The notes under the pieces were generated by a model. The model saw only the letters and a program-made list of their open reading frames with translations, did not search any database and was not told where the DNA came from. From the NCBI GenBank assembly GCA_947044405.1, contig CAMRHE010000157.1:3424501-3488500 (forward strand): a stretch of DNA of 64,000 bases. Reading direction: 5' to 3'. The position numbers and the translations under genes are program-made. The DNA comes from Leptodactylus fallax (lineage: Eukaryota > Chordata > Amphibia > Anura > Leptodactylidae). Below, piece after piece: positions 12,101 to 21,659 of the stretch; position 1 is the stretch's first letter; every line of letters starts with the position of its first letter.

Positions 12101-12643
12101 TACCTTTAAAAATGATGCCAGTAAATGTGAGTAGTTATTACCCATAACAGCTAGTCATTTTTTTTTATAGAATCCCCAGACTTTGTTTCTCTAGAAAGGT
12201 CTTAGTCCTGGGATTCCATTGACACAGCCAGTATGATATTGAGAGACAGACCAAGGAGTGTAACCCTTCTTTGGCCACTCTGTAGCAATGACAACTGAGA
12301 GCTAAAGCTATATATGATATTTCTTTTATTTTTGTCATATTCTTAAATGTTGTTGCTACTTTTCTTAAAATGTTCATATATTCCCACGTGGCAGTCTCTT
12401 AATGATATAGCAGATGAGCCAAAATAAGTTCCAGGTCTAAGATTTTTGGAAATAATAAAAGCCGCTTGACATTTCCCTGGTACTGTTCTATGCAATCTGA
12501 ACATGATGTGGTAGGCAGGAGATTCTACTTTTACTTTGGGACAGTTTAACCACGTTATGGCATTTATATGTAGAAGCCTTTTTACATAAACTTTAAAACT
12601 ATATTTGTCTAATGTTTGTATATTTGTTTTACAGGATGATTAA
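1972..12643 (+). CDS. ARPIN: ARPIN (Arp2/3 complex inhibitor), coding exons 2-6 of a split gene; 5' end outside window
   Basis: Arpin inhibits the Arp2/3 actin-nucleating complex at the lamellipodium downstream of Rac, through an acidic C-terminal tail. Five exons join in frame to give 196 residues (1972-2047, 6738-6870, 8734-8940, 10616-10782, 12635-12643), against about 226 in human, so roughly the first 30 residues lie on an exon before the window. Family landmarks in order are GLGILLEG, the basic stretch [47 protein letters not shown] and the acidic tail [11 protein letters not shown] with its tryptophan. All junctions are GT-AG and phases match at every join. No stop or frameshift is seen, so the gene looks functional. 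AP3S2 follows on the same strand about 10.7 kb downstream, as in human. The identification comes from remembered family sequence, and the match is extensive. Confidence 0.95.
2167..2500. repeat. MITE, family I, in ARPIN intron 2
   Basis: Ends are GGCCAGGGCCCCAAGTGG and GTGGGGCCTTAGCC. The interior holds a near-palindrome, ACCGTTGCGGTTTTGGAAATCG, shared with the copies at 9201-9483 and 18961-19270. The pieces GCGGTTTTTCCCGCAG and TTGCAGAGGAAACC also recur between copies. Confidence 0.7.
2501..4674 (+). other. ARPIN intron 2, unassigned stretch
   Basis: AT-rich sequence with no exon, transposase remnant or clear inverted-repeat element that I can recognise. The small open frames here have no known family signature. 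Confidence 0.4.
4675..4790. repeat. Truncated family I MITE
   Basis: Only the left end, GGCTAAGCCCCATGCAG, with part of the interior (AAAAAAACGCAGCAG, GTTTTTTTCTACAG) is present. The matching right end is missing, so it is a fragment. Confidence 0.45.
4848..5226 (+). mobile_element. Tc1-type element, family A: left inverted repeat and leader only
   Basis: It starts CAGTACAGACCAAAAGTTTG next to a TA dinucleotide (4846-4847). The long terminal repeat continues to about 5040 and the untranslated leader to about 5226, matching the left end of the full-length copy at 52209. The element stops at a junction with a different Tc1 family before its transposase gene. Confidence 0.8.
5223..6073 (-). mobile_element. 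Tc1-type element, family B: N-terminal half of transposase and 5' inverted repeat
   Basis: Reading on the - strand, the 5' inverted repeat lies at about 5870-6073 (AAAAAAAAGTATTTAGTCAG type end). It is followed by a transposase reading frame starting at 5707. The same family occurs on the + strand at 58504-62045. The element is cut within the catalytic domain at 5223-5226, where family A sequence begins. Its outer end runs into a TG microsatellite. Confidence 0.82.
5226..5707 (-). pseudogene. Tc1-family transposase, N-terminal part, truncated
   Basis: The ATG at 5707 opens [20 protein letters not shown], followed by a paired-type helix-turn-helix region ([20 protein letters not shown]), a GRPR-like linker ([11 protein letters not shown]) and the first catalytic Asp in [13 protein letters not shown]. 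The frame then leaves the family sequence at the junction with family A, so the second Asp and the Glu are absent and the protein cannot be active. The frame itself carries no stop over about 160 residues, so the copy is fairly young. Confidence 0.85.
6071..6140. repeat. (TG)n-(TA)n microsatellite at a Tc1 terminus
   Basis: About 13 TG units follow directly from the CAGTG end of the family B Tc1 copy, then TATATAGATATAGATATA and ATT-rich sequence. The element's TA target duplication is no longer visible. Confidence 0.75.
6402..6656. repeat. TTAA-type MITE, AGAGGATCTTTCACCAC family
   Basis: The left end AGAGGATCTTTCACCACCTC is preceded by TCAA, a decayed TTAA. The right end is GAAAGCTCCTC followed by TTAA. 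The interior phrase TAGGCGCTGCTCCACTGATT is shared with the copy at 9795-10155. Confidence 0.65.
6738..6870 (+). CDS. ARPIN: ARPIN coding exon 3
   Basis: The acceptor is ATCCTAG at 6731-6737 and the donor is GTAGGT at 6871. The exon encodes 44 residues starting [18 protein letters not shown] and ending GYLSSSY, plus the first base of a lysine codon that exon 4 completes. This is the most conserved block of the protein. Confidence 0.96.
7226..7473. repeat. Inverted-repeat element with ATGTTCACACAGG ends
   Basis: The left end ATGTTCACACAGGTGGAATT is mirrored loosely by CCGCTATGTGAACATAT on the right. The interior (AATTTGAGGCGGATTCTGCC, TTTCAATGGGA) resembles the element at 55214-55564. It lies in ARPIN intron 3. 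Confidence 0.5.
7741..7949. repeat. MITE with GGCTAGGTTCACACC ends (family II)
   Basis: Ends are GGCTAGGTTCACACCTGC and CAGGTGTGAACCTAGC. The interior carries AAGTCCTGCAAGCAAGAC and a GGTTAGGTTTCTG-type motif found in the other copies. Relatives lie at 19519, 34731, 45185, 46363, 48879, 54720, 56311 and 56922. Confidence 0.7.
8000..8608. mobile_element. piggyBac-like MITE, 609 bp, with TTAA target duplications
   Basis: TTAA lies on both sides (7996-7999 and 8609-8612). The ends are AGGGATTCTATCATTAAAAA and TTAATGATAGAATCCCT, and nearly the whole element is a foldback (for example AGCACAGGG...GCTTTCTGAAGACTAATTTGC in both arms). The centre is GC-rich and holds repeated GCAAAATGGC and GCGCATGC-type motifs. 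It sits in ARPIN intron 3, about 125 bases before exon 4. Confidence 0.82.
8734..8940 (+). CDS. ARPIN: ARPIN coding exon 4
   Basis: The acceptor is CTTCACTAG ending at 8733 and the donor is GTAAGA at 8941. The first two bases complete Lys. The exon then encodes 68 residues beginning [18 protein letters not shown] and ending LGDGPFI, plus one base of a Phe codon. It corresponds to the middle of the human protein (VEAKGDTDRLTPEAL). Confidence 0.96.
9201..9483. repeat. MITE, family I, in ARPIN intron 4
   Basis: Ends are GGCCAGGGCCTCACATGG and CATGGAGCCTTAGTCC. The interior palindrome AACCGTCGCGGTTTTGGAAAT is shared with 2167-2500 and 18961-19270. Confidence 0.7.
9795..10155. repeat. TTAA-flanked MITE, AGAGAATCTTTCACCAC family
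   Basis: TTAA lies at 9791-9794 and 10156-10159. Ends are AGAGAATCTTTCACCACATC and TGATGAAGGGTCCTCT. The interior contains TAGGCGCTGCTCCACTGATT, as in the copy at 6402-6656. It is in ARPIN intron 4. Confidence 0.72.
10616..10782 (+). CDS. ARPIN: ARPIN coding exon 5, with most of the acidic Arp2/3-binding tail
   Basis: The acceptor is TGTCCTTTAG ending at 10615 and the donor is GTATGA at 10783. The exon encodes [15 protein letters not shown], then [10 protein letters not shown], and ends [11 protein letters not shown] with the tryptophan codon exactly at the exon edge (phase 0). A second AG at 10623-10624 lies inside the exon, but only the upstream acceptor keeps frame with exon 4. Confidence 0.95.
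10783..12634 (+). other. ARPIN intron 5, unassigned
   Basis: No exon and no complete mobile element were recognised. A phrase near 10825, TTAAAGGGATAGGCCACATTT, resembles the left end of a TTAA MITE, but no partner end was found. Several long T runs occur. Confidence 0.4.
12635..12643 (+). CDS. ARPIN: ARPIN terminal coding exon (Asp-Asp-stop)
   Basis: The acceptor TTGTTTTACAG ends at 12634. Only nine coding bases follow: two aspartates and TAA. These complete the EWDD C-terminus known for arpin. The reading rests on the phase-0 donor of exon 5, the good polypyrimidine tract and the exact match of the ending. Confidence 0.85.
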   Translation, partial: DD

Positions 12644-13415
12644 GGACCCGCTGGTGGTTCAGTACAGTACCAAAATATGACCCGCTCCTCGCAAACTGAT
12701 CAGCATTTCTTTGATGGGTTATTTGCAACCAATGGCTACATTTATGACTCTGAATATGACCCAACTGACCGCCTTGTTTGCTGTTTTGCCATTGGCATGT
12801 GTGCTCATTCCTTGGACTGACACTTCATACCCACTATGAGTATGCATAATTTTATAGCAAGAACAAACAGCAATATGCTCTTTTATGCTTTTTGTATGGT
12901 ATGTTTAGTTTTAGTTAGATTTATGTGCCAGTGATGGGGTTATAGATTATGGCTATGTTTCTATGTTGCTGAAAAAAAACAGTACTGAGGTGGTCTCCAC
13001 TACATTTCCTCTGCAGTTGTGGTACATTTCGAGCCAGAGTTGCACTTGCTTTACATTATTGTTATAGGTGCCAGTCTTTCATGGAATATACCTTTGCTTT
13101 CACTGGGAAGCATTTTTGGCAGCAGACTGGTGCTGCATTGCCATGCCCAGTGTATAAGGGTGATACTTTATTGTCATGTAGTATTTCATATATACAATGC
13201 TGTCTGTACTTTTAGTTGATGACTCTGTCCTGCATTGAGGAACATTTTTGCTTTGTGAAATTTATTCTTTGTATTTTAGATTTTTTTTTTAAATTTCACG
13301 GTTCTGAAACAAAAAACCAAATGCCTGCACTACAATGTATTAGTGTGAGAATAATCTTTTATTATATTTTTTATATAAAACTATACAAAGTAAATAAATC
13401 ATGTACACACAGCAG
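12644..13415 (+). other. Probable ARPIN 3' UTR
   Basis: AT-rich non-coding sequence follows the ARPIN stop. The first canonical AATAAA downstream is at 13393-13398; another is near 13782. The end given assumes cleavage about 15-20 bases after the first signal. No transposon was recognised inside it. Confidence 0.45.
13393..13398 (+). terminator. Candidate polyadenylation signal AATAAA for ARPIN
   Basis: Canonical hexamer about 750 bases after the ARPIN stop codon. It is a candidate only, as AATAAA occurs often in such AT-rich DNA. Confidence 0.35.
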
Positions 13416-14404
13416 CTTCTCTTTATTCAGATATGCCTTTGGCTGCATTCTGTGTTGACACACATCACTGTGTTAACTATTGTTTTACTTTTTCTCTAAA
13501 CTGCTAAAACTCCTGGATTTTAGGTTAATATCGTATATAATAATAATGTTATTAACATGTTTGGCCTTTGTACCTATTTTTTTTCCTTTCTCTAACCACC
13601 ATTGCTAAGTGTCTTTATTGCAGTAAACAAGCAATCCTGTTCAATTTAGAACATAAGTGAAATCACCACTTAATAAGAAAAAAATATGTATGCACTTCCA
13701 ATTACTTATATTGTAGTTTCAGCAAAAAATGTTTTCTGTGTATTTAAAAATAGCATCAAAAGTATTGCAAAAAAACAAATAAAAACGCAACATGTCAAGC
13801 TGAAGTTAATTGGCCTTTAACTTGCTGAGAAATGAAAGCACTAGTGGCCCAGGGGCTGGATGCAGCTCTAGCTACATCCAGTAAATTATGTGGAACTACC
13901 TGTAGGGCTGAGTTTGGGCTGGAAACTTGGTCCATGTATTGGCTAGATTTACTTGCCAAAATCCAGCTCAGCTGAACTGAACATGTTAAGTTCTGGGGTT
14001 TTTGGATGGTAAATCTGGCTACTACATCAACAGAGTTTCTTGGCCTGAAATAATCTGTGTGAAACCCTTAGCATTTGAGAAATGTTGTGCATATTATATA
14101 TTATGTATATATTATATATGCATATTATATATGATTACTGATGCATGGAAGAAGCAAAAGAGTGCGTATGTGAGCAAAAGGAGCTCAACTTTATAAATAA
14201 AAGGATATAAAAAGATTTCCTTAGATTTGAAAATGCTAATCCATTCCAACTATGATAAAGAAGTGGATTTTGGTTCACAGTCAGACCAAGAAGGATTTTA
14301 GGTAACTGGCAGGATAATATGTCAGGGTGTAAAGAGAAACCCTAACGCTACTTCTGTAATCCGAGCTCCTCTGAAAATACAGTGGTTGTGGGTGATCTAG
14401 GATA
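13416..14404. other. Intergenic stretch without recognised features
   Basis: AT-rich sequence between the ARPIN 3' end and the LINE at 14405, including a TATATTATGTATATATTATATATGC-like block near 14097. No coding signature is seen. Confidence 0.35.
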
Positions 14405-16975
14405 GATAATAATAATAATCCTTTAATAGTCCAACCATGGGGAAATTCAATGTGTTACAGCAGCAAAGATGATACAAATACAGTATATACAAAACGTTCC
14501 AAGGTAGTGGCATTCCATTGATAGTAGATACAGATAGAAAGGTAAAGAAGTTGTGGGGGGGAATCACAACAGAAAGATATTTCAGTTCTCTGTATGGACT
14601 AATGTCCACTTAGATCGGTGTTGGTTGTACAGCCTAACCGCAGCAGGGAGGAAAGACTTCCGATAGCGCTCCTTCTCACACTTAGGGTGGAGCAGTCGGC
14701 CACTGACAGTACTGCCCAGCACTATCACGGTCTCATGCATGGGATGGGACTTATTCTCCCACATGGAGCTCACCACGGACAGTATCCTTCTGTCACCCAC
14801 CACCTGCACTGGGTCCAGTGGGCTTCCCAGGGCAGAGCTGGCCCTTCTAATCAGCTTGTCGAGTTTATTTCTATCACTGGATGATATACTGCTCCCCCAG
14901 CAAGCCACTCTGAAGAAGATGGCTAATGCCACTACCGAGTTGAAGAAAATCCTAAGAAGTGCCTCCTGGACTCCAAAGGCTCTCAGCCTCCTAAGCAGGT
15001 AGAGCCTGCTGTGGCCCTTCCTGTACAGGGCCTCCATATGATCTGCCCAGTCCAGCTTATTATTAAGGAGCAAACCCAGGTACTTCTAGGTGTTGACAAT
15101 CTCGATGCCCGTCCTCTGGATGTCCACTAGATTAGGAGGGCATCTGCATTTACGAAATTCCACCACCATCTCCTTGATCTTCCCAGCGTTAATCTTCGGG
15201 TGGTTCCACTGCACCAGTCCATAAAATCCCAGTTCAGTTTTCTGTACTCCCTGTCATCTTCGTCTTTGATGAGGCCTACTATTGCAGAGTCGTCAGAATA
15301 CGTCTGTAGGTAGCAGCTAGATGAGTTGCACCTAAAATCTGCAGTGTACAGTGTGAAGAGGAAAGGGGCAAGAACTGTACCCTAGGGTGCCGCCGTATTA
15401 CAGATCACGGTATCTGACACACAGTCCCGGGCTCTCACATACTGAGGTCAATTTGTGAGGTAGTTCAGGATCCAATTGGAGAGGTGGTGGTCCACTCCAG
15501 CAAGGCCCAGCTTGTCTCTCAGTAACCCTGGCTGTATGGTGTTAAAAGCACTGGAGAAATCAAAGAACATTATTTTCACAGTGTTCCCTGGTTTCTTCAA
15601 GTGAGAGAGAGCTCTGTGCAAAAGGTGGATGATGGCATCATCCACCCCAATGCCTGGCCGATAAGCAAACTGGAGAGGGTCCATAGCCGGGCTCACTACA
15701 GGGCGGAGATGTGTGAGAACCAGTCTCTCTAAAATCTTCATCAGGTGGGATGTCAAAGCTACGTGTCTATAGTAGTTGAGGTCTATAGGATGAGGTTTCT
15801 TTGGAACCGGTACCACACCAGATTTCCACAGATCAGGTACTATTTCCATCTTTAGGCTCATATTAAACTTATATGTAATAATACTGCACAACTGATCCCC
15901 ACAAGTCTTAATTAGCCTTGCACTGATGCCCTGGCCCTGCAGCCTTCCCAATTTTGATCTTTTTCAGCTCCCTTCTCACCTGGGAATGTGTGAAGGTCAG
16001 ACTGTGGTCAGATAATGATTGCTGTATTTACTGGTCTGGTGGGAAGTAACCACAGGGGGTGAAGTCAGTGTGGTAGAGAGAACTGAAAGACATGCTGGGG
16101 TGGGAGGAGCTGGTGTGTGTTCAAATCTATTGAATAGATTTAGTTCGTTAAGCCAATTAACATCCGCTTCTACCTGGGAGAAAGACCGTCTATGACCAGA
16201 AATTGACTTAAGACCTTTCCAGACAGTGCTTACATCTTTTCTTTTCATTTGCTTTTCCATTTTTCCCTTATAATTGGCTTTTTCCTGCCTGATTTGACGT
16301 CTAAGCTCATTTTGTACCTCCCTCAGCCCCACCTTATCTCTTGTCCTGAATGCCATCTTTTTCTCCTTGAGTAGTGTTTTTATATCAGAATTAATCCATG
16401 GTTTGTCTTGGAGAAGCACCTCACCATTTTTGTGGGTACTGTGTTGTCCACACAAAAATTAATGTAGTCCGTTATGCGGTGTGTGAGACCTACTATGTCT
16501 TCTCCATTGGAATCCTGCAGCACTTCCCATGCGTCAAAACAGTCCCTCAGAGCCTCATCACTCTCCTCAGACCATATCCTCACTGTGCGGGTGACAGCTG
16601 GTTCTCTACATACAAGTGGCTTGTACACAGGTCGGAGATGCACTAGGTTGTGATCCGATCTTCCCAGGGGCGGTAGGGCTGATAAGTTATATGCATCCCT
16701 CGCATTAGCAAAAAAACAAGTCCAATGTTTTGTTATCTCTTGTGTGACAGGCCACATACTGTGTGAGACTGGGCAGTGTGGATGATGGAGAGACATGGTT
16801 GAAGTCTAAAGACACAAGGAGAGACTGGGGGTGTAGCGACTGCAACTGGCTCACCGTGGCTTGTAAGGACTTCAGAGGCAGCGTCAGCTTTCACAGAGGG
16901 GGGGACATATGCAGCTATCACGATGACATGTGATAGTTCCCTCGGTAGATAAAAAGGGCTCATGTTCACAGATCA
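14405..16975 (-). mobile_element. L2/Rex1-like non-LTR retrotransposon (LINE), 5'-truncated
   Basis: On the - strand the order is a piece of apurinic endonuclease, a linker, reverse transcriptase with a YSDDSAIVG motif at 15274-15300, a C-terminal region and a 3' end ATTAAAGGATT(ATT)n at 14405-14425. The short ATT tandem tail instead of poly-A fits the CR1/L2/Rex1 group. It begins inside the endonuclease, so more than half of a full element is missing. A second copy of its 3' part lies inverted at 20101-20895. Confidence 0.85.
14582..16969 (-). pseudogene. LINE ORF2 remnant: endonuclease, reverse transcriptase and C-terminal region
   Basis: The protein runs in several frames. It has endonuclease pieces (SPFYLPRELSHVIVIAAYVP, then FFANARDAYNLSALPPLGRS and DHNLVHLRPVYKP) and a linker starting KPWINSDIKTLLKEKKMAFR. 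The RT fingers and palm follow (SGVVPVPKKPHPIDLNYYRH, LQFAYRPGIGVDDAI, FFDFSSAFNTIQP) with the YSDD active site at about 15290. The thumb and tail contain KLDWADHMEALYRKGHSRLY and CEKERYRKSFLPAAVRLYNQ. Several frameshifts and stops separate the pieces, so it is dead. Assignment to L2 or Rex1 rather than another Jockey-superfamily clade is by memory of the family. Confidence 0.85.
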
Positions 16976-18437
16976 ATGTCCTTACAAATGGATGATACAC
17001 CACCACACAAGCCTCAAAAGATTTGCAACAAAATAATTTGGAGTGATGATACCAAAATGAAACGTTATGGTAAGAACTGTTAAAGGGGTTGTGCCATTAT
17101 AGACACTGTGGATAGGGGATAAGTGCCAGATCATTGAAGGTCTTAGCACCCCATAGAAGTGAATGGAGCACCATCCACACAAGTGCACCAGCGCTTCATT
17201 CACAAGGAGGCTTTAGGGGGATTTTTGGGCCCCCATTCTTCTGATTGCTGGTGGTCCCAGCGGTCGTACCACCAGTGATTTGACACTTATCCTGTGGATA
17301 GGAGATAAGTGTCTGTAATGGTACCACCACTTTAAGGCTTTGATGTAGAAAGGGTCACTATCTCTGGTAGGAAGCATGGAGGTAAGATTTCAGTTTGTGT
17401 GCAGTGTAAGGTACAGTGGCACGGATTTAGTGAAAAATTATGTCAGGATAAAGTAGTGTCTTATTAAAAAAATATTGGGGGAGAATTTTCATTCATGAGC
17501 AATGAAGCTGTACATGAGAAATAACAATAATCTGATAATATATAATAATAATATAAGTCAAGTTGACCCTTTAGTGGCTGATGGTTTTGAAGTGACAATC
17601 ACCATCTTCTGACCTCAACATCAGTAAGCCACTTTGTGGATAATTCAGACATGCAGTTCACACTAGATAATCAAAGTTTTTACAGGATCTAGGGGCTTTT
17701 AACCAAGTGGCATGGGCCCCACACCGATCAACTGTATTGACAATCACAGCAGTAATGCAGCCCTGCTCCTATTCAGGTGAGTGAGATCAGACCTACTTCG
17801 CGGATGCCACTATACAACAGACAGGACCTTCTGCTTCTAACTCTGTCAGACCAATCTGATACTGATGACCTATCCTATGGATAATAGCAGTATCAGACCC
17901 GTCACAGTGCCTAGGCAACCCATTTTATAATTCTTTTTTTTTTTTTTTTTTAACTGTAATTTTTATTAAGTATTTACAAAAGCTTTAGGATGCAAACATT
18001 GAAATAATGTTTACAAAATACAAAGATAGTTAGGGAAGGGAAAAATAGGAGGGGGGAGCTTAAGAAAAAGCATCATAAAATAATCAAGCAAGAAAAAACA
18101 GTCTGAACAAGGACAAACAAAACACAAAACACGACACACACAGGGTTGGGAAACAATGAGAGGGGAGGGTTATCAGAGACCATGGAGAATGCAGTACGTA
18201 TTCCATGGGGACCAGACTAACTGGAAGGCATCCGTTGTGTTGTTGAGTGTGGCAGTAAGAAACACGGTACATGTGTTAGCCAGATTTACCAGCATGAACT
18301 TCATGCTGGGAGCGGGAATCCAAGCAGTATAGTTATCTATGATGCTAGGAGTCGCTGCCTCCCAGGGAGATACTGCAAAAAAGGAACATTGATTACTAGT
18401 TTGTGGGCCGCAAAATACACAAGGCTGTCTGCAACTA
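16976..18437. other. Intergenic stretch with degenerate repeats
   Basis: The segment 17082-17335 looks like a degenerate TTAA element (TTAAAGGGGTTGTGCCATTA on the left, TGGTACCACCACTTTAAGG on the right). From about 17936 a T-rich tract followed by AACTGTAATTTTTATTAAGT could be the reverse-oriented poly-A end of an L1-type LINE, but no coding part was recognised. Confidence 0.35.
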
Positions 18438-18638
18438 GGCTAAGGGTGAGGCCCCACATTGTAGAAAAGCTGCTTTTTTTGTTGCAGATTTTGCTGCAAT
18501 TTTTTTTAGCCAAACCCACGAGTGACTACAAAAGGAATGGGAAATATAAAGGAAGCTCTTATACATTTCCCTTTTGAGAAATCGAGCAATTCACTCCTGG
18601 CTTTGTCTCAAACTTTTCCGCAACATGGGGCCTTAGCC
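18438..18638. repeat. MITE, family I
   Basis: Ends are GGCTAAGGGTGAGGCCCCAC and CATGGGGCCTTAGCC. The interior, with GAAAAGCTGCTTTTTTTGTT and GCCAAACCCACGAGTGAC, is close to the copy at 1639-1860. Confidence 0.65.
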
Positions 18639-18960
18639 TAAAAAGGAAATGACAAAAAATAAAACTGGTTTTACCCACAAAATCCCAAGTCAATTAAAAA
18701 TTAGTTTTGAAATGGAACCGAATTATAGTATAACTGCTTGCAAGAGCAGTTTTTGGCTGCATGGAAACCTGTGCTTCTTGGTTTCCTGGCAGCCACTAGG
18801 GTACCCTTATCAGAAAGGATGTTAGGTGAGGAGTATCTGCTGAATGACATGAACTCATTAAAAGTGATCAGGGAGTGGCACAAAAAGCAACTAGAACATT
18901 GAAAACGAAAAAAAAAAAAATGAAAAAAAAATTTAGATGCTGAATTATAAAACTCTTTAA

Positions 18961-19270
18961 GGCTAAGGCCCCATGTGGTGTCCCACAACGGAAAATAACC
19001 ATGGCAGCAACGCATTGCAGTTCTTCCCACAGCACTTTTGACAGAAAGCAGAGTTTTCCTCTGCAGACTTTCTGCTTCAATTATACCTATAGGGAAATCA
19101 CCGGTGATTACGTATGTATAACTGACATGCTGCAATTTTCAAAACCATGACGGTTTTGGAAATCGCTGCGTGTCTGCAGAGCGTATTTTAACGCAAAGTG
19201 GGGATGGGATTCTAATCCCATCCCCAATTTGCTGTGACTGTAAAACATTTACGCCATGTGCGGCCCCGGC
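18961..19270. repeat. MITE, family I
   Basis: Ends are GGCTAAGGCCCCATGTGG and CATGTGCGGCCCCGGCC. The interior palindrome AAACCATGACGGTTTTGGAA is the same as in the copies at 2167 and 9201, in opposite orientation. Confidence 0.68.
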
Positions 19271-19518
19271 CTAAAAGGCTGCACAGAACTGTAAAACTGT
19301 AAGACCTTTTGCAGCTACTTTTTCAGCAAATATAGCATTCAGATCACCAGCAACTAAAGAGTAAAGTCCTATGGGTAGTATAGAAACAGCAAGTGAGGTA
19401 CACCCCAGAGTGTGAGAGTCAACACTCACTAATCTGTTCCTCAGTCCTTCTTCCAGTGGTACTAGCTTTTCCGATGTCCTGCTCGGCTTTGTTTGAATAA
19501 AGTGCATTATACAGATAA

Positions 19519-19777
19519 GGCTGGGTTCACATCTGTGTCACAGACCGCTGAAATTCAGCAGAAAAAAAAAAAAAAAAAAAGTCCTGCACAGAGAATTTTT
19601 TTTCTCCGCTTTCTTTATGCTTTCAGTTTCAAAATGGCAGACACCCAATGGTGTCATAGTCAGTGAGGTCCGATGTGCTCAGTGTGTAACCGCTATTGCA
19701 GAGGTCCAGCTCTCCACGACGTTCAGGTTCCTGATGGACTCAAACGACAGAGAGCCCGGCGCTAGTGTGAACCAAGT
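19519..19777. repeat. MITE, family II
   Basis: Ends are GGCTGGGTTCACATCTGTG and GCGCTAGTGTGAACCAAG. The interior has an A(19) run and AGTCCTGCACAGAGA, as in other copies. Confidence 0.55.
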
Positions 19778-20100
19778 GTTAGTGAGCTACCTGGCATCTC
19801 TTCTCCTTTAACATAGTTGTGGCCGCAGCTGTGAAGATAGACGCTAGACTCCTCCTGTTGTCTGTGGTATAGAATGAAGCTGCGTGATCCCAGGTGAGCA
19901 GTGGCAACAGTGGCTTTGTTCTTCTGTTGGTCAGACAAGACACTCTTCTGATAGGATCTATTCAGATGAATGTTTAAAACGTGCATGTGGCTGCCATTTT
20001 CAAAAGAGTATATGGGGATATTCACATGTCCTGTTTTTACGGACCTCTGAATAGACTCAAGCCTATGAGGAATCCAAGAAATTGGATCCCCCACATATGC

Positions 20101-20895
20101 CTGAAGATTAACGTGGGGAAGGCCAAGGAGATGGTGGTGGACTTCCGTAAATGCAGATGCCCTCCTATACCAGTGAACATCCTGGGGACGGGCATCTAGA
20201 TTGTGAACACCTATAAGTACCTGGGTTTGCTCCTTAATAATAAGCTGGACTGGGCAGATCACATGGAGGTCCTGTACAGGAAGGGCCACATCAGGCTCTA
20301 CCTGCTTAGGAGACTGAGAGCCTTTGGAATCCCGGGGGCACTTCTTAGGACTTTCTTCAACTCGGTAGTGGCATCAGCCATCTTCTTTGGAGTGGCCTGC
20401 TGGGGGAGCAGTATATCAACCAGGGACAGAAATAAACTTGACAAGCTGATTATAAGGGCCAGCTCTGTCCTGGGGAGCCCCCTGGAGCCAGTGCAGGTGG
20501 TGAGTGACAGAAGGATACTGTCCGTGGTGAGCTCCATAAGTCCCATCCCATGCATGAGACCGTGATAGCGCTGGGCAGTACTGTCAGTGACTGACTACTC
20601 CACCCTAAGTGTGAGAAGGAGCACTATCGGAAGTCTTTCCTCCCCACCGCGGTTAGGCTGTACAACCAACACCGACCTAAGCGGAGATCATTACACACAG
20701 AGAACTGAAATATCTTTCTGCCTGCTAAATCCCCCCTCCTCCTGCTACTTCTTATCTGTATGTCTACTATCAATGTAATGCCTCTCACCTTGGAACATTC
20801 CTGTACATGTTGTATTTGTATCTTCTTACCTTTGCTGCTGTAACACACTGAATTTCCCCACTGTGGGACTATTAAAGGACTATTATTATTATTAT
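20101..20895 (+). mobile_element. L2/Rex1-like LINE, short 3' copy
   Basis: Homology to the - strand LINE starts at CTGAAGATTAACGTGGGGAA (20101) and runs to the (ATT)n tail at 20881-20895. It encodes only the last part of ORF2 (GKAKEMVVDFRKCRCPP, LLNNKLDWADHMEVLYRKGH, WGSSISTRDRNKLDKLI), with one stop just before 20203 and a frameshift after 20560. Its similarity to the other copy is high by eye, so the two insertions are probably of related age. Confidence 0.85.
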
Positions 20896-21297
20896 ATGAA
20901 AATCAGCCACGATAGACAGACTGTATCATCTGTTTTACATGGCCATATAGCTTAACTCGTAAAGCAATCCTTTTGCTCAGTTTAAACCCTGTCCACTAGA
21001 GGGCGTCATCTACCTACTGTCTAGAAAGTCATGCCTTAAACATTATAGCAGTAATAAAACTGACACAGAAAAAAGTGGACTATGGCAACATAAAAACTAA
21101 TTTGTTTGCATAAGATGTGCTGTTATTGTGCAAAAGGAGTCAATCATATTTGGCATTGATGAAACTGTACTGAGCTATAGAATAAGAGTAACACGATTGG
21201 AGGAATATTTTTTTTTACTTTACTTCCCAGAAAAGGTTTTTAAAAGCTAAAAAGGTTTTCTGGGCTGGGGACTGTTTTTGATACGAGTGACCTATCC

Positions 21298-21455
21298 CCA
21301 GTATAAGTCATCAATATCAGATTAGTAGTGGTCTGACATCTAGTTCAGGTCATCAATATCAAATTGTTGGTGGTCTGACACCCAGGAAAGGTCAAAAGCA
21401 TAGGTCATCAGGATCAGGTCGGTGGTGGTCTGACACCCAGGATAGGTCATCAATA
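21298..21455 (+). repeat. Tandem array of a GGTCATCAATATCAGAT... unit
   Basis: Three to four degenerate units of about 50 bases each contain GTCATCAATATCA (or a variant) and GGTGGTCTGACACCCAGGA. The same phrase occurs singly at about 57490 and inside MITEs such as 32535-32902. Confidence 0.65.
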
Positions 21456-21659
21456 ATCTAATTCATCCTGCAGAAAACAAGACCTTATACATTGATGAAA
21501 AGTTATGGCTATGTGGACACAGCAAAGCAAAAAAAATGAAAACATTCCTGTTGCCTTAATGCCAAAGTTAGTGTAGGGAACTGCCATTTCTACTAGTATA
21601 TAATGTATCTGGCTTCTTTGCCCCTGCAGTTTGGCTTCAGAGACCCCAGGCATTTAGTG

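Noticed and set aside
16982..17060. Tc1-like phrase IIWSDDTKMKRYG on the + strand
   Set aside because: Only about 13 residues, no supporting blocks or terminal repeats nearby; could be chance.
20581..20848. Short open frames at the 3' end of the + strand LINE as host genes
   Set aside because: They lie in the LINE 3' region and correspond to its shifted C-terminus or antisense.
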